Source: Pseudomonas sp. Irchel s3b2
GTDB lineage: Bacteria > Pseudomonadota > Gammaproteobacteria > Pseudomonadales > Pseudomonadaceae
Reading direction: 5' to 3'
NCBI RefSeq assembly: GCF_900187445.1
Contig: NZ_FYEB01000025.1
Coordinates: 1-46,044, forward strand
Length of the DNA: 46,044 bases
The notes under the pieces were generated by a model. That model made no database searches and was not told the DNA's origin. It saw only the letters and a program-made list of their open reading frames with translations. A program made the position numbers and the translations under genes. Position 1 is the first letter of the stretch. Each line of letters starts with the position of its first letter. This document shows, piece after piece, positions 7,747 through 19,045 of the stretch.

Positions 7747-10691
7747 CACTCGGCATCCAGATGCATGGGCGTGATAACGCGGCCATCGCTTTCTGCCTCA
7801 CCGAGGCTGGCGTCGATGAAGTACACGCGGTCATCGGCCAACTGACCCTTGTCCACCAGATAATCCTTGATACTGCTGGCCCGTTCTTGCCCCAGTTGAC
7901 GCAACAGCACCTCGCTGGAACTCCAGAACGCGATCACGCCTTCACGCATTTTTTTACTGCGTTCTTCCTTGCCCAAGTCCTTCCATTCGGCGGGCGGCTG
8001 AGTCTTGAGACGTGTGCGGTAGATTCCTTCAAGCAGCGGGCCTTTCTCGTTGTCCGGCACTTGCAGCAATGAGGCCTGGGCCGGCACCTTGTCACCGCGA
8101 CGCTGGAGCATTTTGTAGTAGTTGTACTGGTATTCCCGCTCCAGGCGTTGCTCGGCAATCAGCGGGCCATCGCTGCTCTTGGCGGCAGTGCCTTCGATTT
8201 CCAGGCGCAGGGCCGGACGTTCCTTGAGCGCTTGGGACAGTTTGACCAGCGCTGTTTCAGCGTCTTTGCTCAGGTCGCTTGAACCCGGTGCAAATGCCAC
8301 GGTGCCCAAGTCTTCCGAACCACCGCCGCTGACCAGCCCGCCAATCATTTTGAATGGCGCTGCGGCGGCTTTCACGATCAGGTTGCGCAGGGTCTGCCAG
8401 ATAATAGGCATGACACTGAATTGCGGGTTGTTCAGGTCGCCGCTTACCGGCAGCTCGATGGAAATCTTGCCGTCGACATCCTTGAGCAAGGCAATCGCCA
8501 GTTTCAGCGGCAGGCTCACCGCGTCCGGGCTGTCGACCTTTTCACCCAGTTGCAATTGCTCGACCACCACTTTGTTTTCGGCCAGGAGCTGGCCGTTGGT
8601 GATCTTGTAATGCAGGTCGAGATTGAGCCGGCCCTTGCGGATACGGTAGCCGGCGAACTTGCCGGAGTAGGGCGTCAAGGTCGTCAGTTCAACCCGTTTG
8701 AAACTGGTGGCGATGTCCAGGCTGGCCATCGGGTCGAATGGATTGACCGAACCCTTGATGGTCACCGGCGCATAGCGGTCGACCTTGCCTTTGACGTCAA
8801 CGCTGGCCGGTTTCGCCTGCCGGCTGTCGATGGTGCCGATCTTCCCGTTGAGCTGTTGAACAGCTGTGGCGAAGTTCGGGGTCAGGCTGAAGTCGGCGAA
8901 GTTTGCCGAGCCGTCATTGATGGCAATGCCGCCAATGTGGATGCCCAGCGGTTTTTCTTTTCCGGCTGGCGGTTTGGCAGTAGCGGCGGTTGTGGCGCCG
9001 GAGTCGGCCGGTTGCGGGATCAACAGGTCATCGACGTTGGTGGTGCGATCATCGTTGATCATGAAGCGTGCATAGGGCTGGAACAGGTTGACCTTGTCGA
9101 TCGACAGGCTGTCGCCATGCTGATAGTTCAGGCCTTCGAGCACCAACTGTTGCCACTTGAGGAAGTCGCGGGTTTTCAGGGTGTCGAGGGTATGCAGTTG
9201 ATCGACCTGAGCGCGGCCGGTGACGCTGAACGCCAGCGGTTCGGTGCTTTTCAGGTCGACCGCCAGATCACTGCCCAGCATGCCGCTGCGCAGTTCGAGA
9301 CGAATGAACGGGTTGATGTAGGACTGGGCGACGCGCAGGTCGATGTCCTTGGTCTGCACGTTCAGTTTGGCGCTGATCGGGGCCAGATTGACCACGCCAT
9401 CCGCGGTGATCTTGCCTTGCTTGCCCACGCCGGTGTCGAGCTTGAGATTGAAAGGTGAGCCATTGAGGCTATCGAAATTTTGCAGGTCCAGGTTCAGCGG
9501 GCCCACCTCAAGCGCCACGGCGGGTTGTGCCTTGCGGTCGGCCAGATGCACCTGGTAATCGCGCAGTTGCACATCTTTGAGCAGCACCTGCCAGGGCTTG
9601 CTCGGCGTGGTCGGTTCAGGCTTCGGCGAATCGGCAGCCGCGGGTGTGCTGATCGGCTCGGCATTGGCCTTGGCGGTCGGTTTGGACGGTTGGCTGGCGA
9701 ACAGCTTTTGCCAATCGAGTTGCCCGTCGGTTTCGAGGGCGGCCCAGGTTTCCAGTTTCTGGCTGCGAATCTTGCCGACCACCACTTGCTGTTTGGCCAG
9801 ATCCACGGTGGTTTCGCTGATGTCCAGCCGCTGGAGCTTCGCCAGCGGTCGACCGTCCGGAGCCTTGATGGCGAAAGGCGCGACGCTGACCGCGACATTG
9901 CTCAGCAGCAGTTCGGTTTCCTTGGCCAGGTTGAGTTTGTAATCGGTGCTGAGGCTGACGACGCCATCTTCGAGCACGAGTGGCACAGCATCGCGCACAT
10001 AGGGCCAAAAGGATTTCATCTTGCCATCGGTGATTTTCAGCTTACCTTCGGAGGCGATCGGGATCAGGCTGAAATTACCGGTCCAGTCGATCTGTCCACC
10101 TGCCGGACCGATGGCGACCAACGTCATGTCGGCGCTGTCTTCGGGCAAGGTGCTGAGGTTTTTCAGTTCGAAATCGAGTTTGTCGTAGAGGAATTCGATG
10201 GGTTCGCTGGGCCGTGCATCCTGGAAATGTACGGAGCCACCGGCCAGTTTGATCCGCTCTACGCGCAGCGGGAATGGTTTGGCGTCCGGATCGACCGGGG
10301 TCGGTTCGCTGGCGGGGATGTTAAACAGCCCGAGCAGGTTGAGTTTGCCGTCCTTGCCGAAGAGAATTTCGGTCTTGGGTTTGTCCAGTTCGATATCGGA
10401 CAAGTGCAGCGCCTTGGTCCAGAGGCTGTCGATCTGCAGGTTGGCGTACAGACGTTCGAAGCCTACTTGCTCCTTGCCCGGCTCGCCGACGACCAGGCCC
10501 CAAAGGGTGACTTCAAGGCTGAAGGGGTTGAGTTCGATCCGCTGAATCGTAGCGGGCGTCGTGGCGTAGTTGGCCAATTGTTGGTTGGCAATCCGCAACG
10601 CGATACCCGGCAGAATCAGAAACCCCAGCAGGCTGTAAAGAGCCAGGGCAGTCAACAAGGCGCCGATAGCGCGAATCAATCCTTTGGGCAT
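7746..10691 (-). CDS. DUF748 (AsmA-like) envelope protein
   Basis: A protein of about 981 residues with one N-terminal membrane anchor (AIGALLTALALYSLLGFLILPGIAL) and a very long periplasmic part. The start of the mature region (LANYATTPATIQRIELNPFSLEVTLWG) is characteristic of DUF748, a branch of the AsmA/TamB-like lipid-transport fold. The last 150 residues (LGTVAFAPGSSDLSKDAETAL...LEIEGTA) look like an OmpA-type domain. A low-complexity Pro/Ala/Lys linker lies near residues 340-370. The start is uncertain: the ATG at 10691 gives MPKGLIRAIG, while the ATG at 10736 adds 15 residues. It is followed by the overlapping DUF2845 gene. The exact role is unknown. Confidence 0.82.
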   Translation of the reverse strand: MPKGLIRAIGALLTALALYSLLGFLILPGIALRIANQQLANYATTPATIQRIELNPFSLEVTLWGLVVGEPGKEQVGFERLYANLQIDSLWTKALHLSDIELDKPKTEILFGKDGKLNLLGLFNIPASEPTPVDPDAKPFPLRVERIKLAGGSVHFQDARPSEPIEFLYDKLDFELKNLSTLPEDSADMTLVAIGPAGGQIDWTGNFSLIPIASEGKLKITDGKMKSFWPYVRDAVPLVLEDGVVSLSTDYKLNLAKETELLLSNVAVSVAPFAIKAPDGRPLAKLQRLDISETTVDLAKQQVVVGKIRSQKLETWAALETDGQLDWQKLFASQPSKPTAKANAEPISTPAAADSPKPEPTTPSKPWQVLLKDVQLRDYQVHLADRKAQPAVALEVGPLNLDLQNFDSLNGSPFNLKLDTGVGKQGKITADGVVNLAPISAKLNVQTKDIDLRVAQSYINPFIRLELRSGMLGSDLAVDLKSTEPLAFSVTGRAQVDQLHTLDTLKTRDFLKWQQLVLEGLNYQHGDSLSIDKVNLFQPYARFMINDDRTTNVDDLLIPQPADSGATTAATAKPPAGKEKPLGIHIGGIAINDGSANFADFSLTPNFATAVQQLNGKIGTIDSRQAKPASVDVKGKVDRYAPVTIKGSVNPFDPMASLDIATSFKRVELTTLTPYSGKFAGYRIRKGRLNLDLHYKITNGQLLAENKVVVEQLQLGEKVDSPDAVSLPLKLAIALLKDVDGKISIELPVSGDLNNPQFSVMPIIWQTLRNLIVKAAAAPFKMIGGLVSGGGSEDLGTVAFAPGSSDLSKDAETALVKLSQALKERPALRLEIEGTAAKSSDGPLIAEQRLEREYQYNYYKMLQRRGDKVPAQASLLQVPDNEKGPLLEGIYRTRLKTQPPAEWKDLGKEERSKKMREGVIAFWSSSEVLLRQLGQERASSIKDYLVDKGQLADDRVYFIDASLGEAESDGRVITPMHLDAE

Positions 10692-10797
10692 GTGCGGCTT
10701 CAACTGTCGGAATCGGAGTGCCTTGGAGTATGGCATGCGTTTGCGGTTCCGAAGCAACCACGCTTTATAGGATTTATCTGATTATCGGTGCGGATTT

Positions 10798-11814
10798 TCA
10801 GAGCTGCAGGATCAGCGTTTTCAGCGGCGGCTGTTGATCCATCGACGGGAAATCGCTGCCCGGTGTCAGCGTTGTCCACTCACGCACCGGGCGCCCGGCT
10901 TTCTCTGCGCAGCGCAAAACCTGCTCGCGCCAATCGTCCATGCCGACCTTCGCCAGGTTGTTGCAGCAGATCAGCACGCCGTCGTCGGCAGTGGTCAGCA
11001 GCGCCGGTTTGAGCAGGCTCTGATAGTCACGCAATAGGTCAACGGTGCCGAAAGCGCTCTTGGCCCAGGCCGGAGGATCAAGCAGCACCAAATCGTACTG
11101 ACGCGGCTCCAGACGTTGATAGCTCGGCAGTTTCTGACCGCGACGCTGGCTGATCGGCAGGCCGGCCAGTTGGCGGATCGCCGGGAAATAATCGGACTGG
11201 ATGAACTCCATCGTCGGCAATTGCGGGTTGAGCAGACCGTTCTCACGACCGACCGCCAGATTGCCCTCGGCAAAGTCCAGGTTGCACACCTCGCTCGCAC
11301 TACCGGCCGCGGCGCTGAGGCCAACGCCACAGGTATAGGCAAACAGGTTCAGCACACTTTTGTTTTTGCTGTGCGCCTTGACCCAGCCGCGAGCGTTGCG
11401 CAGATCAAGAAACAGCAACGGGTCCTGGCCGGCGTGGCGCCCGCGAACCCGGTAGTTCAGTCCCCATTCGTGGCCGATCAAATCTTGCAGGGCAGCTTCG
11501 TCGGCGCGGTAGACGGTGTCTTCGCGGTCGATGCGCGAGTTGCCGCGGGAACGGTCGTTGTAGACCAGCAGGGTGTCGAGGCCCAGCTGTTGATTGACGA
11601 TCTCGTGCAACTGCAGCAGAGCGTCACGCTCCAGTGCCTGATGAAAACTCTGCACCAACAGTTGCGGGCCATAGCGGTCGATGGTCAGGCCGCCGGCGCC
11701 TTCCTGGCTGCCGTGGAACAGGCGATAGCAATCGGTGCCTTGCTGATGCAGCTCGGCGAGCAGGTCCTGGCGACGATCGAGGGCGGCGCACAGCGCCTGA
11801 TTCAAGGAAGACAT
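10798..11814 (-). CDS. Class I SAM-dependent rRNA-type methyltransferase (RlmI/RlmK-like)
   Basis: A 338-residue methyltransferase. The N-terminal part (GGLTIDRYGPQLLVQSFHQALE) looks like the PUA/EEHEE region of RlmI-type enzymes. The C-terminal Rossmann part has VLNLFAYTCGVGLSAA (SAM motif I, about 155-170), a LDFAEGNLAVGRENGL motif and the catalytic-loop DPPAWAKS (about 250-257). Such proteins methylate bases of large-subunit rRNA. The exact target cannot be read from the sequence. It is a single gene on the minus strand whose stop is about 40 bases from the start of the DUF748 frame. Confidence 0.8.
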   Translation of the reverse strand: MSSLNQALCAALDRRQDLLAELHQQGTDCYRLFHGSQEGAGGLTIDRYGPQLLVQSFHQALERDALLQLHEIVNQQLGLDTLLVYNDRSRGNSRIDREDTVYRADEAALQDLIGHEWGLNYRVRGRHAGQDPLLFLDLRNARGWVKAHSKNKSVLNLFAYTCGVGLSAAAGSASEVCNLDFAEGNLAVGRENGLLNPQLPTMEFIQSDYFPAIRQLAGLPISQRRGQKLPSYQRLEPRQYDLVLLDPPAWAKSAFGTVDLLRDYQSLLKPALLTTADDGVLICCNNLAKVGMDDWREQVLRCAEKAGRPVREWTTLTPGSDFPSMDQQPPLKTLILQL

Positions 11815-11888
11815 GCTGGGCGCCTTGCAGGAGGGAATTGGGGGCGCGGGAGTTTAACAGCTTGAACGATGAAGAACCTGTGCCTGTA

Positions 11889-11999
11889 CCTGTAGGAGCG
11901 AGGCTTGCCCGCGAAAGCGGTGTGTCAGGCGACATTAATGTTGACTGTGCCGCCGTCTTCGCGGGCAAGTCGGATCGCCGCACCGCTCGCTCCTACAGG
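11889..11999. repeat. REP-type inverted pair (REPIN)
   Basis: Left arm TGTAGGAGCGAGGCTTGCCCGCGAA and right arm TTCGCGGGCAAGTCGGATCG...CGCTCGCTCCTACA enclose about 45 bases of non-coding DNA. This is the common Pseudomonas extragenic palindrome class. It lies between the methyltransferase start and the acs stop; the right arm carries an internal insertion of about 15 bases compared with the left. Confidence 0.85.
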
Positions 12000-12027
12000 G
12001 ATGTGATGGCCAATGCACAACACGGGC

Positions 12028-13965
<1,938 letters not shown>

Positions 13966-14015
13966 GACGGTTCCTTCTTCTTGTTTTGCGACAAGAGGGG
14001 AGCTGCGCGACCCTC

Positions 14016-14041
14016 GTAGGAGCTGGCAAGCCAGCTCCTAC
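14016..14041. repeat. Perfect palindrome of REP type (12-bp arms)
   Basis: GTAGGAGCTGGC and GCCAGCTCCTAC are separated by AA only. It is a compact variant of the GTAGGAGC REP family placed between the acs start and the pgi stop. As a hairpin it could also stabilise or terminate the pgi transcript. Confidence 0.75.
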
Positions 14042-14074
14042 AAGGTTAGTACGCCCCGTAGGAATGGCGTCAAA

Positions 14075-15739
14075 TCACCCGCGGTGACGACCGCGGAAGT
14101 AGTTGATCAGGCCTTGGGTGGAAGCATCGTCGGCGGGGGTTTCTTCGCTGCCGACCAGGCGGTTGTAGACGCCTTTGCCCAGCTCTTTACCAAGCTCCAC
14201 ACCCCACTGATCGAAGGCGTTGATGCCCCAGACCACGCTTTGCACGAAGACTTTATGTTCGTACAGCGCCACCAATGCGCCAAGACGACGCGGGCTGATG
14301 CGCTCGACCACCAAGGTGTTGCTCGGACGGTTGCCCGGGATCACCTTGTGCGCCGCCAGCTTCTGCACTTCGTCCTCGCTCATGCCCTTGTCACGCAGCT
14401 CGGCTTCGGCCTCGACACGGGTCTTGCCGAGCATCAGCGCCTGGCTTTGCGACAGGCAGTTGGCGTACAGCCACTGGTGGTGGTCGGCCACTGGATTGAA
14501 GCTGACGATCGGCACGATAAAGTCCGCCGGAATCAGCTGGGTGCCTTGGTGCAGCAACTGGTGGTAAGCGTGCTGACCGTTGCAGCCGACGCCGCCCCAG
14601 ATCACCGGGCCGGTATCCGTGGACACTGGCGTGCCGTCCTGACGCACGCTCTTGCCGTTGGATTCCATGTCCAGCTGTTGCAAGTGTTTGGTGATGTTGC
14701 GCAGGTAGTGGTCGTACGGCAGGATCGCGTGGCTTTGCGCGCCCCAGAAGTTGCCGTACCAGACGCCGAGCAACGCCAGCAGCACCGGCATGTTCTGTTC
14801 GAATGGTGCGCTCTGGAAATGCTGGTCCATGGTGTAAGCACCGGACAGCAGCTCCTTGAAGTTCGACATGCCGATGGCCAGGGCAATCGGCAAACCGATA
14901 GCCGACCACAGCGAGTAACGCCCGCCGACCCAGTCCCACATAGGGAAGATGTTTTCTTCGCGAATACCGAACGCCACCGCTGCCGCGTTGTTGCTGGAAA
15001 CGGCGATAAAGTGACGGTACAGCTCGGCTTCCGAACCACCCTGAGCCAGGTACCAGGCGCGTGCAGCCTGGGCGTTTTTCAGGGTTTCGAGGGTGTTGAA
15101 GGATTTCGACGAGACGATGAACAGCGTGGTCTCGGCGCGCAGCTTCATGGTCAGTTCATGGAATTCACTGCCGTCGATGTTCGCCAGGTAATGGCAGCGC
15201 ACGCCTTTCTGGGCGTAGGACAGCAGTGCTTCGGACACCAGCTCAGGGCCGAGGAACGAGCCACCGATGCCGATGTTCACCACGTCAGTGATCGGCTTCT
15301 CGGTGTACCCGCGCCACAGACCATCGTGGATGCGGCCCACGAGATCGGTGATCTGGTTCAACACCTTGTGCACATCGGGCATCACGTTGACGCCGTTGAC
15401 CGACAGCTTGTCGCCCACCGGGCGGCGCAGTGCGGTGTGCAGGGCCGGACGGCCTTCGGAAGAGTTGACGATTTCGCCACTGAACAGCGCTTTGATCGCG
15501 CCTTGGAGATCGACTTCGTTGGCCAGGCCCACCAGCAGATTGCGGGTCTCGGCATTGATCAGGTTTTTCGAGTAGTCGAGAAACAGGCCGCAGCTGCTGA
15601 GGGTGAATTGAGTAAAGCGCTGCGGATCGGCATTAAAGGCTTCGCGCATGCTGAAATCCTGCATGGCTTGGCGGTGGTCATTCAGCGCTTGCCAAGCGGG
15701 CAGAGCGGTAACGTCGTGAGGAGTGCGGTAATACGCCAT
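14075..15739 (-). CDS. pgi: Glucose-6-phosphate isomerase
   Basis: A 554-residue cytosolic enzyme interconverting glucose-6-phosphate and fructose-6-phosphate. Both PGI signatures are present: DWVGGRYSLWSAIGLP (about 268-283) and GALVALYEHKVFVQSVVWGINAFDQWGVELGK (about 490-521), along with the phosphate-binding NIGIGGSFLGPELV segment. In Pseudomonas this gene serves gluconeogenesis and the Entner-Doudoroff cycle rather than classical glycolysis. Length and motifs are complete. It is separated from panD by about 230 bases of non-coding DNA. Confidence 0.97.
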   Translation of the reverse strand: MAYYRTPHDVTALPAWQALNDHRQAMQDFSMREAFNADPQRFTQFTLSSCGLFLDYSKNLINAETRNLLVGLANEVDLQGAIKALFSGEIVNSSEGRPALHTALRRPVGDKLSVNGVNVMPDVHKVLNQITDLVGRIHDGLWRGYTEKPITDVVNIGIGGSFLGPELVSEALLSYAQKGVRCHYLANIDGSEFHELTMKLRAETTLFIVSSKSFNTLETLKNAQAARAWYLAQGGSEAELYRHFIAVSSNNAAAVAFGIREENIFPMWDWVGGRYSLWSAIGLPIALAIGMSNFKELLSGAYTMDQHFQSAPFEQNMPVLLALLGVWYGNFWGAQSHAILPYDHYLRNITKHLQQLDMESNGKSVRQDGTPVSTDTGPVIWGGVGCNGQHAYHQLLHQGTQLIPADFIVPIVSFNPVADHHQWLYANCLSQSQALMLGKTRVEAEAELRDKGMSEDEVQKLAAHKVIPGNRPSNTLVVERISPRRLGALVALYEHKVFVQSVVWGINAFDQWGVELGKELGKGVYNRLVGSEETPADDASTQGLINYFRGRHRG

Positions 15740-15968
15740 CGCTGCGGTTTTCCTTTTACTTGAACGGCCTTTTGAACACTAAAAATCCCGGAGCGCTGTG
15801 GGTGAGCGTCCGGTCAACTGCGTCGACACGATTTTCTGGCGCAGGGCGAATACAGTAAACCTCGCGCTGCAATCTGTCTTGACTTTGTCTGACCTGCTCC
15901 CGGTACTTTTTTAACATTTAACCGGGAACGGTCCGACAAACGGAAGGCTGAAAGGGGGAGCGGTTCGA

Positions 15969-16349
15969 TCAGGCGACCTGAACCGGAATGGCATTGCTGG
16001 TGTGGCTCAGTTCGTTACCCGGCGCCATGTAGAGCATGCGTGGCTTGAAGTTGAGCAGTTCGGCTTCGCTGTAGTGGGCGTAAGCGCAGATGATCACACG
16101 ATCGCCGACCTTGGCCTTGTGCGCTGCGGCACCATTGACCGAAATCATGCGCGAACCTTCTTCGCCACGAATTGCGTAGGTGGTAAAGCGTTCGCCGTTG
16201 TCGATGTTGTAGATCTGGATCTGTTCGTACTCACGGATGCCGGACAGGTCCAGCCATTCGCCGTCGATGGCGCAGGAACCTTCGTAATCGAGTACAGCAT
16301 GGGTGACTTCGGCGCGATGCAGCTTGGCCTTGAGCATGATGGCGTGCAT
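15969..16349 (-). CDS. panD: Aspartate 1-decarboxylase precursor
   Basis: The 126-residue proenzyme makes beta-alanine from aspartate for pantothenate. It self-cleaves between G24 and S25 (YEG-SCA) to form the pyruvoyl cofactor; both residues are present. The ATG at 16349 gives the usual 126-residue length and has GGGGAA upstream; a longer frame starting at 16412 adds 21 residues not found in the family. It follows panC on the same strand but a REP element separates them, so it may have its own transcript. Confidence 0.96.
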   Translation of the reverse strand: MHAIMLKAKLHRAEVTHAVLDYEGSCAIDGEWLDLSGIREYEQIQIYNIDNGERFTTYAIRGEEGSRMISVNGAAAHKAKVGDRVIICAYAHYSEAELLNFKPRMLYMAPGNELSHTSNAIPVQVA

Positions 16350-16440
16350 GAGTGTTTCCCCAGGTCGGAATCGAACGGCGGGCAGTTTGCCCGAAGGCTT
16401 TGTGGGCGGCAATACAGTCTGGAAACAGACGCAGATCCAA

Positions 16441-16530
16441 TGTGGGAGCGAGCCTGCTCGCGATTAGGCCATCACATTCAACATTGATGTCGACTGTAAG
16501 ATTGCTATCGCGAGCAGGCTCGCTCCCACA
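16441..16530. repeat. REP-type inverted pair (REPIN)
   Basis: TGTGGGAGCGAGCCTGCTCGCGA at 16441-16463 is repeated in reverse complement at 16508-16530, a near-perfect match, around a 44-base spacer containing ATTCAACATTGATGTCG. It lies between panD and panC and could separate their transcripts or stabilise mRNA ends. Confidence 0.88.
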
Positions 16531-16544
16531 GGGTTTGGTGGTGT

Positions 16545-17405
16545 TTATGCGGGCGCGTCGAGATTCAGATGCAGGTTGTCGATCAACCGCGTCGTGCCCA
16601 GGAACGCCGCCACCAGAATCACCAGATCCCGATCTTCCACCGTCGCCGGACGCAAGGTCAGCGCATGGCGAATTTCCAGATAATCCACACGCAGGCCAGC
16701 GGCTTCAAGCTGTCTGATCTGCTCGTTGATCAACGTCGGGTAATCGCGCTCGCCCTGTTTGATCGCGTCGCTGATCCGGGTCAGGGTGCGATAGACCTCT
16801 GGCGCGATGGCCCGTTGTTCTTCGCTGAGGAACCCATTGCGCGACGACAGCGCCAGGCCATCGGCCGCACGCACGGTAGGTTCGCCGATGATCTGGATCG
16901 GCATGTTCAGGTCATGCACCAGGGCACGAATCACCGCCAGTTGCTGGAAGTCTTTCTGGCCGAAGATCGCCAAATCCGGCTGGACCATGTTGAACAGCTT
17001 GCTGACGACAGTCGCCACCCCTTCAAAATGCCCCGGACGGCTGGCGCCGCACAGGCCTTCGGAGAGTTGCGGAACGCTGACGCGGGTCTGACCGGCCATG
17101 CCGTCGGGGTACATTTCTTCGACGGTCGGTGCGAACAGCAGATGGCAACCGGCCTGAAGCAACTTCTCCTGATCGGCGGCCAGGGTTCGCGGATATTTGT
17201 CGAGGTCTTCGCCGGCGCCGAATTGCAGCGGGTTGACGAAAATGCTTGCGACCACGAAATCCACCCGTTGGGTGGCTTTGGTAATCAGTGCGACATGCCC
17301 GCTGTGCAGGTTACCCATGGTCGGTACGAAGCCGATGCGCTTGCCTTCGTTACGGGCGCGGGCCACGGCGGCCCGCAGTTCGCGTACGGTTTTTACGGTG
17401 TTCAT
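16545..17405 (-). CDS. panC: Pantothenate synthetase (pantoate--beta-alanine ligase)
   Basis: A 286-residue enzyme that joins pantoate and beta-alanine with ATP. The nucleotidyl-transferase signature PTMGNLHSGHVALI (about 28-41) and the conserved GQKDFQQLAVIRALVHDL segment are intact. The ATG at 17405 overlaps the panB stop (17402-17404) as ATGA, so panB and panC are translationally coupled. Length is typical. Confidence 0.96.
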   Translation of the reverse strand: MNTVKTVRELRAAVARARNEGKRIGFVPTMGNLHSGHVALITKATQRVDFVVASIFVNPLQFGAGEDLDKYPRTLAADQEKLLQAGCHLLFAPTVEEMYPDGMAGQTRVSVPQLSEGLCGASRPGHFEGVATVVSKLFNMVQPDLAIFGQKDFQQLAVIRALVHDLNMPIQIIGEPTVRAADGLALSSRNGFLSEEQRAIAPEVYRTLTRISDAIKQGERDYPTLINEQIRQLEAAGLRVDYLEIRHALTLRPATVEDRDLVILVAAFLGTTRLIDNLHLNLDAPA

Positions 17406-18202
17406 GCAGAGAATCCGTGTTCAATGCCAGGGAAAGTCGCCGCTTTGACTTCAGTGACGTAAGCGCTCAAGGCGGCTTGAATGCTGGTTTGATCAATCAT
17501 GAAGTTCTTCACGAATTTTGGTACGCGGCCGGTAATGGACAAGCCAAGCATGTCATGCAGGACCAGTACCTGACCGTCGGTGCCATTGCCGGCACCGATG
17601 CCGATCACCGGGATCGTCACCGCCTGGGAAATTTCTTCGGCCAGTTCGCTGGGCACGCATTCGAGCAGCAGCATGGCCGCGCCGGCCTCCTCCAGAGAAA
17701 TCGCGTCGGCACGCATTTGCCGTGCCTGGTTCTCGTTGCGGCCTTGGACTTTATAGCCGCCGAGGATGTTGACCGATTGTGGTGTCAGCCCCATGTGCGC
17801 GCACACCGGGATGCCACGTTCGGCCAGCAGACGGATCGAGTCCGCGAGCCACAAAGCGCCTTCAACTTTGACCATATGGGCGCCGGCCTGCATCAACAGG
17901 GCGCTGTTGGTCATGGTTTGTTCGAGGGTGGCGTAGGCCATGAAGGGCAGGTCGGCGAGGATCAGGGCATCGGCGTTGCCACGTTTGACGGCCGCCACGT
18001 GGTAGGCCATTTCAGCGGTGGTCACTGGCAGGGTGCTGTCGTGACCTTGCAAGACCATGCCGAGGGAGTCGCCCACCAGCAGCACTTCAACCCCTGCCTC
18101 ATTGCAGGCATGGGCGAAGGTCGCGTCATAGCAGGTCAGCATGGTGATCTTTTCACCTTTCTGCTTGAGGCTCTGGAGCGTGGTCAGGGTGATGGCTGGC
18201 AT
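17402..18202 (-). CDS. panB: Ketopantoate hydroxymethyltransferase
   Basis: A 266-residue decameric TIM-barrel enzyme adding a hydroxymethyl group from methylene-tetrahydrofolate to ketoisovalerate, the first step of pantothenate synthesis. Conserved segments are MLTCYDATFAHACNEAGVEVLLVGDSLGMVLQGHDSTLPV (about 21-60) with the metal-binding D and the GIGAGNGTDGQVLVLHD segment near 200. It is first in the panBC pair. Upstream, 18383-18422 carries repeated TGTTAC words. Confidence 0.96.
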   Translation of the reverse strand: MPAITLTTLQSLKQKGEKITMLTCYDATFAHACNEAGVEVLLVGDSLGMVLQGHDSTLPVTTAEMAYHVAAVKRGNADALILADLPFMAYATLEQTMTNSALLMQAGAHMVKVEGALWLADSIRLLAERGIPVCAHMGLTPQSVNILGGYKVQGRNENQARQMRADAISLEEAGAAMLLLECVPSELAEEISQAVTIPVIGIGAGNGTDGQVLVLHDMLGLSITGRVPKFVKNFMIDQTSIQAALSAYVTEVKAATFPGIEHGFSA

Positions 18203-18469
18203 GAAAAAATCCTCATTACAGGCGCTATGGAAACTACTGCGAGTAACGCGCGTGATTCGTCATTTATACAGGCGCACCTTCTTTCGTGGTGCTTGTAAGG
18301 CCTGGATTGCGCCCTTTAGCGCCGCGTTGGCGGCAGCGGGACGCCTATAGTCGTGAGGAGAACCCGGGAAGTCAATTGCATGTGTTACCGCGTTGTTACG
18401 TGTGGGTTGTTACCGGCGTTACTGATGATGCGATTCAGCAATTGGAGAAGTTCTGATCCACACGAATCC
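18203..18469. other. Gene-free panB upstream region with TGTTAC repeats
   Basis: No credible gene is present. Tandem copies of TGTTAC occur at 18383-18388, 18394-18399 and 18408-18413, with a CGTTAC at 18417-18422. On the minus strand the sequence TTGACT near 18377 and a TATAGG near 18350 could be parts of the panB promoter, but the spacing (about 20) is not ideal. Confidence 0.4.
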
Positions 18470-18551
18470 CTGTAGGAGCGGGCTTGCCCGCGAAAGCGGT
18501 GTAACAGTCGATATTGATATGGTCCCTTCGCGAGCAAGCCCGCTCCTACAG
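18470..18551. repeat. REP-type inverted pair (REPIN)
   Basis: CTGTAGGAGCGGGCTTGCCCGCGAA and TTCGCGAGCAAGCCCGCTCCTACAG flank a spacer of about 30 bases containing GATATTGATATGG. It lies between folK and panB and ends only a few bases from the folK stop. Confidence 0.88.
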
Positions 18552-18556
18552 GGGTG

Positions 18557-19042
18557 TCAATTTATAGAGATGCGTTCCAACCCAACGAACGGGCAGGCAG
18601 CGAGCAATTCCGTGAGGCTGCGGCCATCGGCCAGGCGCAAATCCGCCGGTGCCAGCTCGGCCAGCGGATAGAGCACAAAGGCCCGTTCCTGCAGGTGGTA
18701 GTGGGGGACTTTGAGACGAGGTTCGTCGATCAGTCGATCGCCGAACAGCACGATATCCAGATCCAGCGTGCGCGGGCCCCAACGTTCAAGGCGCTCGCGG
18801 CCTTGGCCATTCTCGATGGCTTGTAGCGCATCAAGCAGGTCCAGCGGGGCGAGGTGGCTATCGAGGGCGGCGACCGCGTTGGTGTAACGCGGTTGACCGG
18901 GCAGCAGCGAGTCGCTTTGATAAAACGCTGAAACGCCGACCAGTTCGGTTTGCGGCAACTGCGCCAGCGCTTCGACAGCGCTGCGCAATTGTTGCGTGGG
19001 GTCAGCCAGATTGCTGCCCATGCCGATGTAGATGCGTTCCAT
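18557..19042 (-). CDS. folK: HPPK: 6-hydroxymethyl-dihydropterin pyrophosphokinase
   Basis: A 161-residue folate-pathway kinase transferring pyrophosphate from ATP to hydroxymethyl-dihydropterin. The signature RWGPRTLDLDIVLFGD (about 87-102) with its metal-binding DLD and the N-terminal IGMGSNLADP are intact. It begins 3 bases after the pcnB stop, so pcnB-folK are co-transcribed. Length is normal. Confidence 0.96.
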   Translation of the reverse strand: MERIYIGMGSNLADPTQQLRSAVEALAQLPQTELVGVSAFYQSDSLLPGQPRYTNAVAALDSHLAPLDLLDALQAIENGQGRERLERWGPRTLDLDIVLFGDRLIDEPRLKVPHYHLQERAFVLYPLAELAPADLRLADGRSLTELLAACPFVGLERISIN

Positions 19043-19045
19043 GGC

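Noticed and set aside
8421..9458. Long plus-strand ORF opposite the DUF748 gene
   Set aside because: It is a shadow of the real minus-strand gene: no ribosome site and no recognisable domain. The same holds for other long plus-strand frames at 9480-10781, 13940-15763 and 16569-17462.
15898..15926. TCCCGGT...ACCGGGA stem downstream of panD as a terminator
   Set aside because: It lies upstream of pgi on the other side of the panD stop and has a loop of about 16 bases; pairing is weak.
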